This document shows, in pieces, positions 45,370-62,392 of a DNA stretch of 64,000 bases (position 1 is the first letter of the stretch; every line of letters starts with the position of its first letter). Both the position numbers and the translations under genes were made by a program. The stretch is from NCBI GenBank assembly GCA_037127255.1, contig JBANSL010000003.1:994501-1058500 (forward strand). Reading direction: 5' to 3'. The notes beneath the pieces are model-generated. The model was not told where the DNA came from, did no database searches, and saw only the letters and a program-made list of their open reading frames with translations. The DNA comes from Persicaria tinctoria. Its lineage: Eukaryota > Streptophyta > Magnoliopsida > Caryophyllales > Polygonaceae.

Positions 45370-48300
45370 AAGTAGGATTTTGGAACATTAGAGGCCTAGG
45401 AAGAGGAGATATTTGGACAGATCTAAAGGCAATGAGGATAAATGAGCACATAAATCTCTTAGCAATTGCAGAAACTAGAACAAACAAAATCCCTAAGGAG
45501 AAAGTGTGGAAATCAACAGGTTTTAACAATGCCGTCTGGTCGCTAGGAGAAGACAGAACAGGAGGGATTGGTTTACTATGGAACGAGAACGCCTCCGCTA
45601 ATGAAATAATAGATGTGCAGGTGATCCTTCCGAGAGTAATCCGAGTAAAATATGAGTGCCTTGAGAAAAATTTCTTAGGAATAATTTTCTTTGTTTATGC
45701 CCCCCCGCATGAGTGTGAAAAAGATGCGTTCTGGTCAGAATTAAGGAATATAATTAACAGCGAGCCCCTGCCATGTTTAGTCGTTGGAGATATGAACGAG
45801 ATTAGCAATAGCAGTGAAAAGATGGGTGGGGTACTAAATAACGTGAATAGATATTCTAGGCTAAACCACTTCAAAGATCAGTGTGCTCTATCTGAAATAC
45901 CGTCATATGGAAACCAATTCACCTGGCGAAAGAAACGGGAAGGGGAAGATAATATATGGGAAAAACTTGATCGTGTTTTGGTTCAGCATGAGTTTCTTTG
46001 CTCCTTTCCGGAGCTATCAACCTTTAATGGGGCATTCTCTGGTTCAGACCACTGCCCGATATCTTTTTTTCTAGACTCCGGCCGTGAATTTACACCACCT
46101 CCGTTCAAATTTGAGAATATGTGGTTACATAGGATGGATTTTAGGAATATTGTTAAACAAACCTGGAGGGTAAGATGCTCGGGGTCGGCAATGTATAGAC
46201 TAATTTACAAAACAAAGCTTCTGAAAAATAAAGCCAAAACATGGAACAGAAACACCTTTGGGAATGTTTTTCGACAAATACAAGAAGTAGAAAAAGAGCT
46301 CATTAACATACAGTCCAGCACAGCCCCAAGAACCGACAAGGAGCATAGAGTGGAAAAACAACTGATTAAGAAAAAAGAACAACTGCTAAAATTTCAAAAG
46401 GTATACTGGGACAGAGGGCGAAATCTAAGCATATCAAGCTGGCAGACTCCAACACAACCTATTTTCATAAAATAGCATCGGGTAGACGAAATAGGAAGAT
46501 AATCCGAAACATCAAATCAAACTCAGGAACGCTAATCGTAGGAGAAGACAACATCAAGGTAGAAATTAAAAATGATTTTGACAAACGTTTCTCCAAAGAG
46601 CAAATAAATTTAAATTTACTCAATGAGTACCTTGAATTAATACCGACAATTATCACGGAAGTAGAAAATAACAGCCTCAGCCAACAACCGACCAATAGTG
46701 AAATTAAGGGTGCCGTTTGGGCACTTGGCAGAAATAAATCACCTGGCCCCGATGGTATGACAGCAGAATTCTATAAATCTGACTGGGATATAGTCGGGTG
46801 TGATGTCATAAAAGCAGTCAAAGCTTTTTTCCATTCTGGCAAACTACTCAGGCAGATCAACCACACCTTCATAACGCTACTACCTAAATGTGACAATCCC
46901 TCTAAAACTTCTGATTATAGACCCATTAGTCTATGTTCCACAATGTATAAGATTATCTCAAGAATTCTTACTGAGAGACTTAAAAAGGTCATAGGAAAAC
47001 TTATTCACCCTTTTCAAGGTGCCTTTGTGTCAGACAGAGCTATACAAGACAATATTCTAATAGCACATGAGATCTTCCATTCCTTCAAAACCCGGAAAGG
47101 GACGGAGGGGTGGCTAGCGATCAAACTCGATATGGAGAAAGCCTATGATAGGGTCGACTGGACCTTTACAGAGGCCGTCCTGAGGAAATTTGGTTTTAGC
47201 AACCAAGTGATCAAGCTAATCATGGAATGTGTTACAACTGTATCCTTTTCAGTACTTGTCAACAACGGGCCTACAGAGGTGTTTAAACCATCTCGGGGCC
47301 TGCGACAAGGTGACCCCATGTCTCCATTTTTGTTTATTCTTGGAGCAGAAATTCTGGCTCGAAAACTCCATTCTGAATCCAACCTCAATCATTCTGGGGT
47401 TGGATTCCGATTTGGCCACTCAGGACCAAGAATCCCTTTCCTTGCCTTTGCTGATGATATCATTATCTTTGCCAAAGGTAACCAAACATCTTGCGAAACA
47501 GTAACCAAAATTATTGATGATTACTGCAAACTCTCTGGCCAAAAAGTGAATTACAATAAGTCTGCTTTCCAAGCCTCCCCGGGAATACCAGCTTCGCGAA
47601 TTACTACCATTGAAGGATGTCTCAATTTTGCGAAGCAAGTGAAACTTGACAAGTATCTAGGATGCCCGATTGTCAGTGGTAGAGTGAATAAAGAAACATT
47701 TGAAGGATTAATTGGAAAAGCAGCAAATCAACTGACAAAATGGAAAGCTGACTCACTTTCACAACATGGCAGATCGGTGTTAATAAATTCAAATCTAGCA
47801 GCCAAGCCACTCTTTGCAATGCAAAGTTTCATGCTTCCAGTATCAATACACTCGGCTTTAGATAAGGTAAACAGAACATTTTTTTGGAACAAAGACCTCC
47901 AGTATAAACCACTAATAGGATGGGACAGGGTTTGTAGACCCAAAGCGAAAGGGGGAATGGGATTACAAAAAATAAAAGAGATGAATGAAGCTCTCCAGAT
48001 GAAACTCATTTGGAAAATCATGGCAGAACCAGACAATAGTTGGGTAACAATTATTAACTACAAATACTTAAAAAATGAGTCCATTCTGAATCGTCATAAG
48101 AATGGTAATGCATCATGGCAATGGACTCAACTGCGGAAAATCATTGAGCCATTCAAAGAAGGGTTAGCATGGTCTGTGGGGGATGGAAAAACAATTAAAT
48201 TTTGGAAAGACAATTGGGCTCCAATAAAGAATATCAATTCGGCCTGCCTCGACCAAACAAGGATCAACCCAGAAGAAACTGTGGAACACTATATTAGTAA

Positions 48301-49486
48301 TGGGGCTTGGAATAAGGAAAGGTTAGAATCAACTTTGGAAAATGACGTGGCACAACAAATTGCGAACATCCCACTGCCGGTTAGTCAAATACAAGACCGT
48401 ATGTACTGGTGGCCAGATAGAAAAGGATGGTTCACAACGTCTAGTGCTTATAAACTACAAACAAAATCGATAAACCTAACAAACGACATCAATGAGTGGA
48501 TTTGGAAGCTCAATGTCCCACCTAAAATAAAGAATTTCATGTGGAAAGTCTGCCACAATGGACTACCAACAGCTGCCAGGCTATCTCGAAGAGGAATCGC
48601 CATCCCACCATACTGTGCGGTTTGCAACCATCATGAAGAAGACACTGCTCATCTCCTGTTTGAATGCAAGTACTCGATGTGTTGCCCAGGTTTGTCAAAT
48701 ACAGTAAAATCTAAAATACGTGTAAAGATCAGAGAATCAAGAAACATTGAATCACTGATGGCATTCACAGCAGGACTACTGGATGGCCAACAAAGAACGC
48801 AACTTGCGTTTCATTGGTGGACCCAATGGTTATGTAGAAACAAACTAATCTTCCAGCAACAAAAGCTGCCAAACACAGAAGGATTCCTTAAAATGGTAAA
48901 CTCGTTCTTCGAAGAATGGAAAAAGGCCGATAGTCCATTGGGATGGGACACTAATGAAATTAGGAGTAAGGAAAATTGGACCCCTAATAAATCAAGGAGA
49001 AAGCAAAAAGTCAAATGGAAAAAACCACCACCGGGGAAGTGGAAATTAAATTTCGACGGTTCAGCATCTGGGAACAGACAGAGCTCAATAGGGTTCGTTA
49101 TTCGAGACAATAAGGGGGATGTTACTGCCATAGGGGGGAAACAAATTGGGTTACAGAAACCACTAATGTCTGAGGCATTAGCATTAAGAGAAGGAATTCT
49201 CAAAGCCCTGGAATTGGGGATTCATAGTCTAATTATTGAGGGAGACTCGTTATCAATCATAGAGCAAATGCAATCCAAGACAAAATGCCCGTGGGAAATT
49301 GATCTTCTTATATCCGATATTAGCACCCTCATTTCTGGGTTCTACGAAGTATTGTTCACCCACGTTCTTCGTAGCGGCAACTTGGTAGCAGATAAGGTTG
49401 CACACCTTGCTCACGTTGCCACCAACACTTCGTTTCACAATGATCCAGGCCTTATTGACCTCATCCGAAAGGATGCTATCGGGTAG
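45366..49486 (+). pseudogene. LINE ORF2: endonuclease-RT-RNase H, one frameshift
   Basis: The first frame (45366-46415) is an APE-type endonuclease: MKVGFWNIRGLG, LAIAETRTNK, VVGDMNEISN, WEKLDRVL and GSDHCPI. At about 46415 (YWDR / RAKSKH) the frame shifts; one lost base is the simplest cause, and the old frame ends at 46473-46475. The second frame runs open to 49486: NKSPGPDGMTAEFYK, YRPISLCSTMYKIISRIL, WLAIKLDMEKAYDRVDW, SRGLRQGDPMSPFLFI and the catalytic FADD in LAFADDIIIF. A zf-RVT stretch follows (PPKIKNFMWKVCHNGLPTAA, CAVCNHHEEDTAHLLFEC), then an RNase H-like domain (KLNFDGSASG, IIEGDSLSIIEQ, NLVADKVAHLAH). All RT catalytic residues seen are kept. It would need the shift bypassed to be active. 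Confidence 0.93.
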
Positions 49487-49535
49487 CTAAACACTCTCGA
49501 ATTCTTACCCAATCAAAAAAAAAAAAAAAAAAAAA

Positions 49536-51030
49536 GATCAACTTTTGTACATCGGTTTTAAGCCGATGTCTTTTCTCGGTTAAAACCTCAGTTTTGTTTT
49601 AAATATAGATATAAATCAGCCCTTAAATTTATTTTTAACATGTTTACTTGTTGTTAAAACCTCATTATTTTTCGTTTATAAGCTTTTGAAGATGTCCACA
49701 TCAAACCTAAATTTTACATTCACATCACTATCCTTAAAATATAATCAATGTATATTAAAACAAAATAGACATTTTTTTTTAACCTTGTTTGAGTTTATGC
49801 TTGCATTAGTTGTGCCATTGCTGTTGTTCAGAGCTGATATGCGGCGTATAGTGGAGTCAATTGGCCTTCATCTCTCTTGATTCGATTTTTTTTCAAACAA
49901 GTCCTCTAATGTGAGTATAGTTGATCGAGCTTCAAAATTTTGCACAATCCCACATTCTCACGTAATTATTTACATGTATCTAAATCCAATAATGGATATA
50001 AATAAGGTTTTTCTTTCCGATCACAATAATATAACGGAGTGGATCTCTAGGACGGGTTAAGCTCAACATTGACGGAGCCTTGACAGCTGAACTATCCATG
50101 GGCAGCTCTATATGGTTTACGGATGAGCTCAAGACTGGGATCCCCGGCCTAAGGTTATCACTGAGTCCTATATGGCCTACTCGGAATCACTGTTTGAATT
50201 CCAACTGTATTATGTATATAATGCAGATGAATAAGGTGGTCAGGTGGTGGTGTATGGTTACCATAATTTTTAAGACCCTTAAATTAAGGGTGTATTTGAA
50301 TTCCACAATGTATTAATTATAATATAATTATTTTATCTCGATTTACTTGATTATTCGACTAAATTACTTTTTACCCCGATTTTTATTTGTACAGCCTAAC
50401 ACTCATATAAAACGATTTAAAATAATTATATCATAATTAAAATGCAATGGAATCCAAACACACCCTTTAACTGTTCTCAATAATACATTATGTGCTCCTA
50501 AGTCCTACCCCACTTATGAATAAAAAAGAGCTTTAGAGGTGAAATAGGACAAATACTTACTAATTATTGGGAAATGTTAATATGATAATTTGTACGCAAA
50601 CAAACAAACTAACTAGCATTATCCAAAATTGATAATGTCACAACTCACAAGGGTTTGAATGATTATCAATCTACATACATATATGGAAGATTTATGGAGA
50701 TTATTGATATCCATTTCAGACAATATAACATATTTCTTCCTTTTTTTGGCTCGTTATATAACAAATTAAGCTAATACTGTAAATGTTAAAATACTCATAA
50801 TATTAATGGTTTTAGCTAATACCTATTGTTACTTATTTTTCGACACACATTTCATGAGGTAAAAACTTCATAAAATATTTTTTTAATATAAATTTATACT
50901 TATTGCCAACAAAAATGAGATTATTAAAAAAAAAATAAAAAAATATTTTATAAAGTTTTTTTGATCTCTTTAAAAAAACGTTCACAAAAGTATACGGGAG
51001 TAATAATAAATAAGAGTGACCTAATCATGG
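49536..51030. other. Intergenic; contains one MITE, no gene
   Basis: CACTA-like subterminal words at the left edge (ACATCGGTTTTAAGCCGATG), a MITE at 50287-50466, otherwise AT-rich DNA with no supported exon. Confidence 0.4.
50287..50466. mobile_element. Tourist-like MITE, 180 bp, TTA target duplication
   Basis: Left end AGGGTGTATTTGAATTCCAC; right end TGGAATCCAAACACACCCT; both arms continue with TAATTATAATATAATTA-like sequence. TTA flanks at 50284-50286 and 50467-50469. Confidence 0.82.
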
Positions 51031-51036
51031 AAATAG

Positions 51037-51722
51037 TTTCAACTTTAGGAATCATTGTAAAGATAGCTTGAAGTTTTAAATTTATGCAAAATAATCTCTG
51101 AAATGATTTTGCAAAATATAAAACTTTTAAAGTCATGCAATCTTACTCAAACCTCACCAAACACAACCTTTATGATCATCAACACCAATACACGTTCTTA
51201 ATTTCAACGAACTCTAGAGTCTCTATACTCTCTACTAGTAACAAACTAACAATCCATCATAGTTGGAACTATTTACAACATATTTCAAAAACCGAGGCTA
51301 GTTTATGCAATTAGCCCAAAAAAGAGTGTAAAACAAAGATTTTGGAGAAAACGACGTCGTTCCAACCATCAAAACACAACGTAGATGAACCCGGGAGTCT
51401 CGGACACGTCCAATCGGTGGTTTCTCTCTCCCTCTCGCTTGCTTCCGAAGAAGTTTCCCAAAATCATTTATTTGTTCTCATCCCAATCCAACGCCTCCCG
51501 ATCCAATTTCCCCCAAATAATCATTGATTGTTTTCCCAATTTGTCGGCCTGAAAATGTTACAGTATTGATTTGCATCTTCTCCACTCTCAATATAAAATT
51601 CAATCTCGAGTTCTCCCAAATACGCTCACAGTAGAGAGAGACAGAGTTGAAGATCATGCGGACAACGAGGACTTGCTGAAAGCGTTTGGTGGTCGTGGAC
51701 TTTCATCACTCATTCCGATCTC
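51037..51722. repeat. Duplicated promoter/leader segment, copy 2 (upstream of NDR kinase)
   Basis: Paralogue of 18105-19424, without the MITE and LINE tail found there. It contains the probable promoter and the first, non-coding part of the kinase transcript. It has about 90 extra bases after GTAGATGAA (51386-51480) that the other copy lacks. Confidence 0.9.
51350..51361. promoter_or_regulatory. ACGT-core palindrome AACGACGTCGTT (kinase side)
   Basis: Identical to 19131-19142 in the paralogous upstream segment. Its ACGT core suits a bZIP site. Conservation between diverged copies supports function. Confidence 0.55.
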
Positions 51723-51768
51723 GACGCCCTTGGTTTCCCCTCGATTTAGCGGCCTCATTTCATCGGTA
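51600..51768 (+). other. Probable 5' untranslated exon of the NDR kinase
   Basis: CT- and GA-rich leader-like DNA ending CATTTCATCG before GTATTCC at 51769, followed by a T-rich intron of about 650 bases (with a (TTTTTC)n run at 52185-52255) to the TTTGCACAG acceptor at 52416. The exact start is not visible. Confidence 0.5.
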
Positions 51769-52184
51769 TTCCTATGTTATAAATTATAATATCTTTGTAT
51801 CTGTGTGTTTGATTTTGCCGGTTTTGGTTGCGTTATTTCTCAGCTACCTCCGTTTATTTCTCTAGGGTTTGTTGGGGTTGTCGATTGATTTGGTGAATGT
51901 GTGATACTGGGACTTTTCCCCCTTCGTTGGTTCCTTCATTTTTCAATTTCCTTTTTTTCTTCTTCCCATTTTCCTCTTTGCGTGTTTGGAATGCTTTTTT
52001 CTTCCCTCTCTTGCGAGATTCAGGTGAAATCTTGTTGCTTGAATGCATGTGTGATAAGAGTTTTTGTGCGACTTTTGAAATTTGAGTTTATTTTATCCTA
52101 ATGCCGTCTCCTTTTTATCCTAATAGTTATTGAAATCATGATGATGATGATCTGATAGAAGCTTCGTTCTGATCTGCTAGTTTC

Positions 52185-52255
52185 TGTTTCTTTTTCTTTT
52201 TCTTTTTCTCTTTCTTTTTCCTTTTCTTTATCTTTTTCTTTTTCTTTTTCCTTTT
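52185..52255. repeat. (TTTTTC)n pyrimidine microsatellite in leader intron
   Basis: An imperfect CTTTTT run of about 70 bases on the sense strand of the kinase leader intron. Confidence 0.9.
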
Positions 52256-52578
52256 CCGAGTTTGACCTGTAACATTGTATTAATGTGTAGGCAATTTCAG
52301 GAATTTTACATGGTTTTGGTTATGTAAGCTGACATTATTTTTTTAGGAATCTGTTGGATGTGGATTGCCAAATTGAGGTTTCTAATAACACGTAAATACT
52401 TCTGGTTTTTGCACAGAAATCTCGCGAATTTGGATGCTGCATCATTAGAATTGATTCAGTTTCTTGGTCGCGGTTGCTGTGCTCATTGAGAGGTCAAGAA
52501 AAAATCTGCAATACGAGGGGGTGATGCTCTTGGCGAAACCAAATTTGATCTGTGCATTGGGTAATAAGAAAGAGAAGT

Positions 52579-58088
<5,510 letters not shown>

Positions 58089-58099
58089 ACTAGGAGGGT

Positions 58100-58741
58100 T
58101 TCTGTCGCTAGAGAACATCCGAATGGTGTGTTTTTAGCTAAACTAACACTTGCCGTTCTTGATCCGTCCCAACTCTGATGAAATGTGTTACTGGCTGTTC
58201 GTCCCCACGTCCAAAGAACAGGAGCACAAACAAACACAGATCATTGGAGCTTCAGCCCAGGTTTTCAGTTTGAGGCGGTGTATAATTTTCTCGTCTTCAA
58301 GAACGAGCAACAACAGCAAGAAAAAAAATGTAAAGTGCAAGAAAACAAAAACACTAATTGTTTAAATTCTTTTGTTTCATGTCCTGGGATGTTTTTGTTG
58401 TACAAATGCACTTCTCAAGAGACATTTTTGGATGATGAGATCAAAATAATTTGTTGTATCACAAGTTTTTGTTTCCTTCCTTTTTAGCAGATTGTTTGTC
58501 ACGGATCAATTCCCATATTGGATACTCATTATGTTGAAAAATATAATTTCTTTTAAGAAACTAAAAAAATATAGTAAAATATTAACTCTTTTTATTATTA
58601 TTTTTTGATAATTTCATACTTGTTAGTGAGTCCTAATAAGTATAAAATAATTATAATTTTTTTTTAATATTTTACTATATTTTTTAGCTTTTTAAAAAAC
58701 GTATAAATTTTAAAAAGACTTGTATTTTAAAACATATGCAA
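58100..58741. other. 3' region of the kinase and intergenic DNA
   Basis: Probable 3' UTR of the NDR gene to about 58490, then AT-rich DNA up to the Helitron end. No further gene. Confidence 0.4.
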
Positions 58742-60009
58742 TCTATCTATGTAAATACTAAAACAGAGGCCGCTGGCGCGACCTCGCGGCCACGGAATTT
58801 TCTGGATTAAACGGGATTATTTTCGCTTAGGTAGCATTTTCTGGATTAAAGCGGTATTATATTTTTGGGTCACATCAATTAATAATCCAATATAGTTAGG
58901 AAAAAACCGATCTTTCTAGATCAATAATCTATCCAATATAACCTCATATATAGATAATTAATTAATTAATTATCTATATAGGAAAAAACCGATTTTTATG
59001 TTCATAAGATTTTATCTTGAATAGATAATTAATTAAGTGTTTAAGATAGAATATTGTAGTTCCTATATAGAGAAAGGTTACCTACGACTCATCCTCAAAC
59101 AACAAACCTTCATTATCATTGTTAGCTGATTCAAATCAAGACTTGCCGTAACTTTCAATATCATCATTAACAAAGATGTTGCAGCCTTCAATATCATCAT
59201 TAACAAATTGCAATCGAGGTATAATAGACTAATAGTTTTGACAATTTATTTATCATATATAAATCCTACTAGGTATATATATCAATTAACTCAAAAGTTA
59301 TACGTACGTGATTTGATCCATGATTTCATCATCTTCTTACAATTAATTGTGAGTTACTATGATTGTTGGGATTCATTAGCTTATATTGCACAATAGATAA
59401 CTAATATTTTCAAATCCATGGAAGGATGGTATGAATATCATTAATGTACGGCCGGTTAGAACATATTTTTCTTTATATAAAAATTCTATTAGTTATCTAT
59501 TGTGCAAATTTTTTATATAAAATTTGGAAATTAATTTTAAAAATCTATTAAAATCGTATTCTACTAGATAAAATTACAAAAATTTAATAATCCATTATAT
59601 ATAATATCTATTTCAAATGTTAATCTAGAGCTAGCAATGCTGAAAATTGGTAGAATGTTATAGTATTAATCTATTTAAGTTAATGTTTTTTCTAACCTAT
59701 AAAACAAGGGGCATAGTTTAAAATTTAGATTATCAATATTATAGATACACTTCGTTAAATAATTAAATATTTTGTGCTCCAATATTTTTCAACATATAAT
59801 ATAAATTTGGTTCTATTTTAAAACATGCGAGAAGAATTTCAATGTATATGATATTTTAATAGTTTAATTGTAATGTTAATTCTACTCTACTATCCACAAA
59901 AATACATATCATTATACATCATTGACGATAACATTAAAAAATTTATATATTTTTAAAAAAAATCTGTAATATGTCGTGCAGGAGCACGAGTAATCTCTCT
60001 CTCTATCTC

Positions 60010-60058
<49 letters not shown>

Positions 60059-61374
60059 ATATCTATCTATATATAGATAGATATAGATAGATATATGCCA
60101 TGCAGGAACAGAGTTCGCTGGCGCGACCTCGCGGCCACGGAATTTTCTGGATTAAACGGGATTATTTTTGCTTGCGTGTCATTTTCTGGATTAAAGTGAC
60201 ATTATATTTTTGGACCACATCAATTAATAAGCCAAATAGTTGGGTAGAAAACTTATCTTTTTAGACTCAATAATCTATCCAATATAACTTTATATCTTAA
60301 TTATGTTTTTTTAATAAATATTCAACCTTATATTTTAATTAGTTAGAAAACTTAGCTTTTTAGATCAAATAATCTATCAATTATTTGGTATTATTATTTG
60401 CGCGTATATCATTTTTTTGATGAAACAACCGTATATCACGAATCACTAACAATTACACAATTATATAATAATACAATTACAAACCGTTAATCTTAGGTCA
60501 TTTAATCTTTTTTATTATTTTTTTTTATTAAATTCCAACATATATACAAACCGTTAATCTTAGGTCATTTAATCATTAACAATTTACACAATCATTTAAT
60601 AATACAAAGAATATAATAATAAAAATTAATATACATCCCAATTAGATAAAATATAAAATTGAATTTTTATTTCTCCAATTTACATAATTTATCTTTCTTT
60701 TTCTTTGTTAATACCTATCATTTATTGGAAATAGGTACCACATAAATTTTTTTGAATTTACAAAATCTCAGTGAGAAATTAGTTTACATTTAAAAAAATT
60801 GTACAAAAAAGTTCTTATTTTATATGACTATAAAATAGTCAAAATTAAGTTAAATAGGTAGATTGTGATTTACAAAAAATAACAGAGATTGTATATTTAT
60901 AGATTTTTCTAAATGATGAAGCTTTTTAATGTATATAATAAATATAATGAATATTTAATTAATGTTTTTTGAAATAAAAAAAATGAAGAAGATGGAAATA
61001 TAATTTAAAATTAATGTTTTTTTTTTTTGTAATATACATGCATATGATCAAAACATAATATAAATTATATATTTCATTATTTTTACTACATAGATTTATC
61101 ATTTTATCCTTTATCATACATGGTATTATGATGAATATTTATCTTTTTTTTTTAAAGTTGTTACGAAGTAATTTACATACTTGCTAACCGTATATTGATT
61201 TTAAATAAAAAGAAGGTTAGTTTAGTTTATGATTAATTGAAAACTTCCAGAATAAAGATTAAATCAATGTTAATCTTTATAATTTAATAAAAATTAATAG
61301 TTTAAAAATAAATTAAGGAAGTAATAAAATATATTTTTTAAGAAACCGCGCAAAGTCGCGGGCCACGATACTAG
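58742..61374. mobile_element. Helitron-type DNA, probably two nonautonomous copies in tandem
   Basis: The outer 5' end starts A/TCTATCTATGTAAATACT. The outer 3' end has a CCGCG-CAAAGT-CGCGG hairpin (61346-61361) followed by CCACGATACTAG and T, the CTAG ending and A/T insertion point of Helitrons. A block beginning GCTGGCGCGACCTCGCGGCC occurs at about 58770 and again at about 60117, and a second hairpin TCGTGC-AGGA-GCACGA lies at 59974-59989. This suggests one copy ending near 60.0 kb and another starting there. No Rep/helicase frame. Boundaries in the middle are hidden by the (TATC)n run. Confidence 0.72.
59996..60094. repeat. (TATC)n microsatellite at Helitron junction
   Basis: CTATCTAT units followed by TAGATAGATA; it probably arose by expansion of the Helitron 5' end, which itself starts TCTATCTAT. 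Confidence 0.9.
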
Positions 61375-61379
61375 TAACT

Positions 61380-62392
61380 AGATGGATCAAAATCAATTTG
61401 AAAAATTCTCTCTGGTTTATGTACTCTCTTTTAAAAAAAAAAGATCATAAAAAAACTAAAAAGTGCATAAGTTTTATATTTGTCCTTTGAGAATTGAGCC
61501 TATCACCATATAGGCATATAGTACAGTATAAGATTAAGGAATATATTTTCACATCTATTGGGATAAATAAAACATGGAAGAAGTTTGGACCCCAAAATGT
61601 CATATTTTATGCTCAAATTCCCCATCACCTTGGACTTTTTAGATAAGTTCTCAAGAAAACTTAATTTTAACACAATATTTACTAGAATGTTGAAAAAGAA
61701 TCATACAATTCATCAATAGGACCATAAAGAAAATATATGTTTTAGTTAAGTTTTTGTTTACCCTATCAAAGCTAAGAGCCTAAGACTTTCTCTTGATGTT
61801 GAAATAAAGCTTTGTCTTTACATATCACTACTTGGCATGTTAGCAATTTTTAGACATATTCTATTCAACTTTTGACCAACTTGTAACTTTTGAAGTTTGG
61901 CAATATTTGAAGCAACAAATTACAATGGCCATTTCAAAGTAATTAAAAAATATAATATACTAATACTCTTGGGCTACTCAAACTTACGTCGATAAAAAAT
62001 TACTTATCACAAAATGCAAGTTAACATCTTCTTTTTATTGTAAGCTTATCGAGTAAATCCTTATACTACAATATCAACGTTGACATTTATTTTTCTAACT
62101 CGGTCTTGCGTAGAATTAGCAAAGTAAAAGAAGAAGAAGCCAGTGTTTTCCTTTGTTTTTTTTTTTGTATCCATGTTCATAAGATAGGATAAGATGAGAT
62201 AAGATAAGATATATGTAGATATATTATACGTAAAACAATGTATCCCGTATTATTTATATTCAAAATAATGATATGAAAAGGAAAAAAGAGTATTAAATTA
62301 AAAGATTGATAAACTAAATAGCTCACTAAGGAGTACATACCCTTGTTATTTTTTTTTTCCTCTAGGGATTATAATTTTGACATAAATATTCA
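61380..62392. other. Intergenic AT-rich DNA, nothing identified
   Basis: No exon, RNA gene or repeat with clear ends found. Confidence 0.4.

Larger units (their letters stand above)
43340..49535 (+). mobile_element. Near-complete LINE (L1-type retrotransposon)
   Basis: In order: a leader, ORF1 (43348-45369), ORF2 with endonuclease, reverse transcriptase, zinc-binding and RNase H domains (45366-49486), a 30-bp 3' UTR and a 21-base poly-A (49515-49535). About 6.2 kb in all. The exact 5' end and target duplication were not found. The only visible damage is one frameshift in ORF2 near 46415, so it is young. Confidence 0.93.

Noticed and set aside
52552..52578. Upstream in-frame ATG of the NDR kinase as the start
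   Set aside because: It would add MHWVIRKRS before the family-typical MDSARSW. Possible but less likely.
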